A stretch of DNA of 26,078 nucleotides. Source: Porphyromonadaceae bacterium (GTDB taxonomy: Bacteria; Bacteroidota; Bacteroidia; Bacteroidales; Paludibacteraceae). This document shows, in pieces, positions 23,757 to 26,078 of the stretch. The first letter of the stretch is position 1, and each line of letters starts with the position of its first letter. Below the pieces are notes generated by a model. That model was not told where the DNA came from, did no database searches, and was given only the letters and a program-made list of their open reading frames with translations. The stretch is taken from positions 1 through 26,078 of the forward strand of contig CAJPNS010000011.1 in assembly GCA_905372135.1 (NCBI GenBank). The letters run 5' to 3'. The position numbers and the translations under genes were made by a program.

Positions 23757-24620
23757 TTAATTATCTTTGATAGAGCTTATTACACGCTGCAGGCTATCAC
23801 GCCAATATGGTATGTGTATGCCGTATACGGATTTTATTTTAGCCTTATTCAGTACGCTGTAATGAGGTCGTTTGGCGGGTGTGGGGTATTGGCTGCTCTC
23901 TATGGGCGATACTCGGCAATCGATATGGGCAAGCTCGAAGATAGCTTTGGCAAAGTCGTACCAAGAGCAGACGCCTTCGTTTGAGTAGTGATACACGCCG
24001 CCCTCGAAGCGGTCGGAGCAAACGATTGATAGTATCGCCTCTGCCAAGTCGGCTGCATTGGTTGGCGAGCCTACTTGGTCGAATACTACGGATAGTTCCT
24101 TGCGTTCTTTGCCCAGACGGAGCATAGTCTTAACGAAGTTGTTGCCGAAGGTGGAGTACAGCCACGAAGTACGAATGATGATGGAATCATCGGCATAATT
24201 ATCGAGCAATACGGCTTCGCCTTCGGCTTTGGTAGAGCCGTAGACGCTCTGCGGAGCTATGCGGTCGGTCTCGACGTATGGCTTATGTGCTGTGCCGTCG
24301 AAGACATAGTCGGTGGAAATGTGAATGATACGTGCTCCGTGTCGTTTGGCGGCAGACATCAGGTTTCTCACCGACAGACTGTTGATTTGTCGGCATTTGT
24401 CGGTGTCGCTCTCTGCCTTATCCACTGCAGTATATGCGGCACAGTTTACCACAAGGTCTATCTTGTGGGCTGCAAAAAAGTCCGAAACAGTTGTCTCGTC
24501 GCATATATCGAGAGTATCTACATCGGTAAATATAAAATGGTGCTTTCCTGCTTTTTTAGTGTACAGCGACCGTATCTCGCTACCCAGCTGACCGTAAGAA
24601 CCCGTAATTAAAATATTCAT
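23757..24620 (-). CDS. rfbD: dTDP-4-dehydrorhamnose reductase
   Basis: RfbD carries out the last step of dTDP-L-rhamnose synthesis, NADPH-dependent reduction of dTDP-4-dehydrorhamnose. The 287-residue product is a short-chain-type Rossmann protein with GSYGQLG at 7-13, STDYVFDG at 102-109 and the catalytic Tyr 127 and Lys 131 in YGSTK. The ATG at 24620 is chosen because a -7 promoter box lies at 24649-24642; the earlier in-frame ATG at 24644 falls inside that box. The other rhamnose genes (rfbA, B, C) are not in the window, which is common in Bacteroidales. Confidence 0.92.
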   Translation of the reverse strand: MNILITGSYGQLGSEIRSLYTKKAGKHHFIFTDVDTLDICDETTVSDFFAAHKIDLVVNCAAYTAVDKAESDTDKCRQINSLSVRNLMSAAKRHGARIIHISTDYVFDGTAHKPYVETDRIAPQSVYGSTKAEGEAVLLDNYADDSIIIRTSWLYSTFGNNFVKTMLRLGKERKELSVVFDQVGSPTNAADLAEAILSIVCSDRFEGGVYHYSNEGVCSWYDFAKAIFELAHIDCRVSPIESSQYPTPAKRPHYSVLNKAKIKSVYGIHIPYWRDSLQRVISSIKDN

Positions 24621-24641
24621 ACTACACGAAAAATAGTTCTG

Positions 24642-24649
24642 CAAAGTTA
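24642..24649 (-). promoter_or_regulatory. -7 promoter box for rfbD (and perhaps aspA)
   Basis: On the minus strand TAACTTTG runs from 24649 to 24642, 21 bases before the rfbD ATG. It fits TAnnTTTG and fixes the start of rfbD. Confidence 0.6.
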
Positions 24650-24792
24650 CTCATTTTTATCCAATTTCCGACCTGTCTCCGAGAGCTGGCAGAGTAGTAT
24701 ATTAAACCACCGACAAGTATTTGATTATGAGACACATCTCCTTTATTAAAAAATCATCATATCAAACACGTAGAGTCGCAAGACACAACGGG

Positions 24793-25020
24793 CTATACGA
24801 TGTGGGGAGATTGCTGTCCGACAAAAAACACTCTCCCATAACCGCCTGAAAAGAAACACATTACGCCTGCCATTTTCAACAAGTAAACCCACCGCACCCA
24901 ACTGCGCTGACTATCAATCAGTTTACTGTGTTTTTCGGACAGTAATAATTTATAATATTCATTATCAAGTTCATTTATCGAGGATAAGCGATGCAAAAAA
25001 TATATTTTTTTGATAGAAGC
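24793..25020 (-). pseudogene. Possible relic of an LprI-like (DUF1311) gene
   Basis: The 534-base gap between rfbD and the next + strand gene contains one stretch that looks protein-like. On the minus strand, about 24890-25000 reads INELDNEYYKLLL and then LIDSQRSWVRW. This resembles the L-x3-Y-x3-L and QRAWIxYRD pattern of LprI/DUF1311 lysozyme-inhibitor-like proteins. The conserved R-D-x-x-C that should follow is absent, no ATG start is available, and there is no signal peptide, so it is likely a decayed fragment. The remainder of the gap (24650-24790 and 25021-25040) shows nothing I can name. Chance resemblance is possible. Confidence 0.3.
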
Positions 25021-25043
25021 AACAATCTTTTTCTTTGTAATTG

Positions 25044-25074
25044 TTGGTATTTTTAAAAAAATAAATTAGCTTTG
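25044..25074 (+). promoter_or_regulatory. Complete promoter for the EamA/SMR-type gene
   Basis: TTG at 25044-25046 and TAGCTTTG at 25067-25074 are separated by 20 bases, ideal for the Bacteroidota primary sigma factor. The leader to the ATG at 25155 is about 75 bases. Confidence 0.75.
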
Positions 25075-25154
25075 CAGGTTGAGAACGGGGGAATAATCAA
25101 TCGGTGTTATACCATCGGATACCGGCTAACTCATCAGCAAAAAACAATCGGCAA

Positions 25155-25523
25155 ATGAAATATTTATACATCTTCGGTACTCTGTTTTTTACCGTCTACG
25201 GACAGATAATACTTAAGTGGCGTATCGGCAAGCTCGGCTGGCACCCCAATACGGAGGGTATCGGTGCGGCAGTGGTCAATTACCTCCGATTCTTGTTCGA
25301 CCCTCTGATATTTTCCGGATTTATTTCGGCGTTTGTGGCATCAGTTTTTTGGATGTTGGCAATGACAAAATTTGAGATAACACAAGCTTATCCCTTTATG
25401 AGTATATCGCCTGCATTGGTTTTTATACTTGGTATTTGGTTGCTGGGAGAGACATTCTCCTGGGGGAAAGTAATAGGATTGGCACTGATAATAATAGGAG
25501 TAATAGTAACGGTCAAGTTATGA
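25155..25523 (+). CDS. EamA/SMR-type small membrane transporter
   Basis: The 122-residue protein has four hydrophobic segments (about 1-16, 45-70, 74-94 and 100-121) and belongs to the drug/metabolite transporter superfamily, four-helix branch. The last segments, QAYPFMSISPALVFILG and WLLGETFSWGKVIGLALII, are typical of EamA/ArnE-like proteins. Members act as dimers; some flip undecaprenyl-phosphate-linked sugars. The next gene is a GT2 of the polyprenyl-phosphate type, which supports a flippase-like role (inference). The ATG at 25155 is preferred to an upstream GTG (25104), which would add a polar non-conserved tail. Confidence 0.8.
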   Translation: MKYLYIFGTLFFTVYGQIILKWRIGKLGWHPNTEGIGAAVVNYLRFLFDPLIFSGFISAFVASVFWMLAMTKFEITQAYPFMSISPALVFILGIWLLGETFSWGKVIGLALIIIGVIVTVKL

Positions 25524-25531
25524 GAAAATAT

Positions 25532-25539
25532 TACCTTTG
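25532..25539 (+). promoter_or_regulatory. -7 promoter box before the last GT2 gene
   Basis: TACCTTTG fits TAnnTTTG and lies 24 bases before the ATG at 25564. The GT2 gene may thus have its own promoter in addition to read-through from the gene 40 bases upstream. Confidence 0.55.
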
Positions 25540-25563
25540 TACATCTCTATACAACAACAGAAA

Positions 25564-26078
25564 ATGACACAGTATAAAACCGATAGCATACACCTATCCG
25601 TAGTATCGCCTGTTTATATGGCAGAAAATATCGTCGCCGAACTAGTTCGGCAGGTGAAGACAGCAGTGGCTGATATTACCGATAATTTCGAGATAATACT
25701 TGTAAACGATGCCTCTCCCGATAGGTCGTGGGACAAGATAGTTGCCGAGTGTGCCGCCGACCAACGAGTGAAAGGAATAAATCTCAGTCGCAACTTCGGG
25801 CAGCACTATGCCATTACCGCCGGATTAAATCATTCAAAGGGCGACTGGGTGGTGGTGATGGATTGCGACCTTCAAGACCGACCTGACGAAATACCCAATC
25901 TCTATCGTAAAGCACAGGAGGGTTGGGATATAGTCTTGGGACAAAGGGCAAACAGGCAAGATATGTGGTTAAAAAGAATCTCGAGTAAAATTTTTTATCT
26001 TATTCAAGGTTATTTAACTGACACAAAGATTGATAGCTCGATAGGGACATTCAGAATAATGAACAGTAGAGTGATTTC
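25564..26078 (+). CDS. GT2 glycosyltransferase, polyprenyl-phosphate type (3' end outside window)
   Basis: The open frame from ATG 25564 runs off the right edge; 171 codons are visible. It begins IHLSVVSPVYMAENIV, followed by ILVNDASPDRSWDKI, LSRNFGQHYAITAGLNHSKG and the metal-binding VVMDCDLQDRPDEIP. These are typical of the DPM1/ArnC/GtrB branch that transfers a sugar to polyprenyl phosphate. The usual C-terminal membrane helices lie beyond the window. With the four-helix transporter upstream it resembles a pair that makes and flips a lipid-linked sugar for glycan modification. Confidence 0.88.
   Translation, partial: MTQYKTDSIHLSVVSPVYMAENIVAELVRQVKTAVADITDNFEIILVNDASPDRSWDKIVAECAADQRVKGINLSRNFGQHYAITAGLNHSKGDWVVVMDCDLQDRPDEIPNLYRKAQEGWDIVLGQRANRQDMWLKRISSKIFYLIQGYLTDTKIDSSIGTFRIMNSRVI

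Noticed and set aside
24729..24740. GAGACACATCTC small hairpin in the gap right of rfbD
   Set aside because: It has only four base pairs and no T-run; probably chance.
1..26078. CRISPR arrays, prophage genes, transposases, toxin-antitoxin pairs
   Set aside because: Scanned for and not seen; no regularly spaced repeats beyond the short ones listed and no matching protein families.

Overview
The window is chromosomal DNA from a member of the Bacteroidota, most likely order Bacteroidales. Most genes are preceded by the Bacteroidota -7 promoter box TAnnTTTG and by weak or absent Shine-Dalgarno sequences. Several families are typical of the group: Omp28-like lipoprotein, DUF6029 porin-like protein, DUF3822, and the HRDIxLD-type acyltransferase. 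I cannot name a genus from the sequence alone.

Layout. A tRNA-Leu(UAG) is cut by the left edge (- strand). Then on the + strand come dprA, a 1515-residue TamB-like envelope protein, and a compact run coding for a TlpA thioredoxin, a DUF6029 beta-barrel, an Omp28-like lipoprotein, a small lipoprotein, a PlsC-type acyltransferase and a half-length DUF3822 protein. A phosphoglycolate-phosphatase-like HAD gene follows and faces a GT2 glycosyltransferase on the - strand. That gene diverges from fmt, and fmt is followed by a MATE transporter.

From about 15.8 to 22.3 kb lies the most interesting block: a six-gene, tightly overlapped carotenoid operon. Its products are a phytoene synthase fused to type I isopentenyl-diphosphate isomerase, a CruF-type carotenoid hydratase, a PlsC-like acyltransferase, a CrtQ/CruC-like membrane glycosyltransferase, an exported TPR protein and a CrtI-type desaturase. 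No cyclase, ketolase or prenyl synthase is present. The gene set therefore predicts an acyclic, hydroxylated, glycosylated and probably acylated carotenoid. The block is bracketed by a ~78-bp imperfect direct repeat (about 83% identity) made of the last codons of the MATE gene plus its terminator. The copy after crtI is a beheaded MATE 3' end, so the operon looks like an insertion between two versions of one locus.

After a strong bidirectional terminator, aspA and rfbD (dTDP-4-dehydrorhamnose reductase) lie on the - strand. A ~530-bp gap with a possible LprI-like relic comes next. The window ends with a small EamA/SMR-type membrane protein and a GT2 glycosyltransferase truncated by the right edge. 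These two resemble a lipid-linked sugar synthesis and flipping pair.
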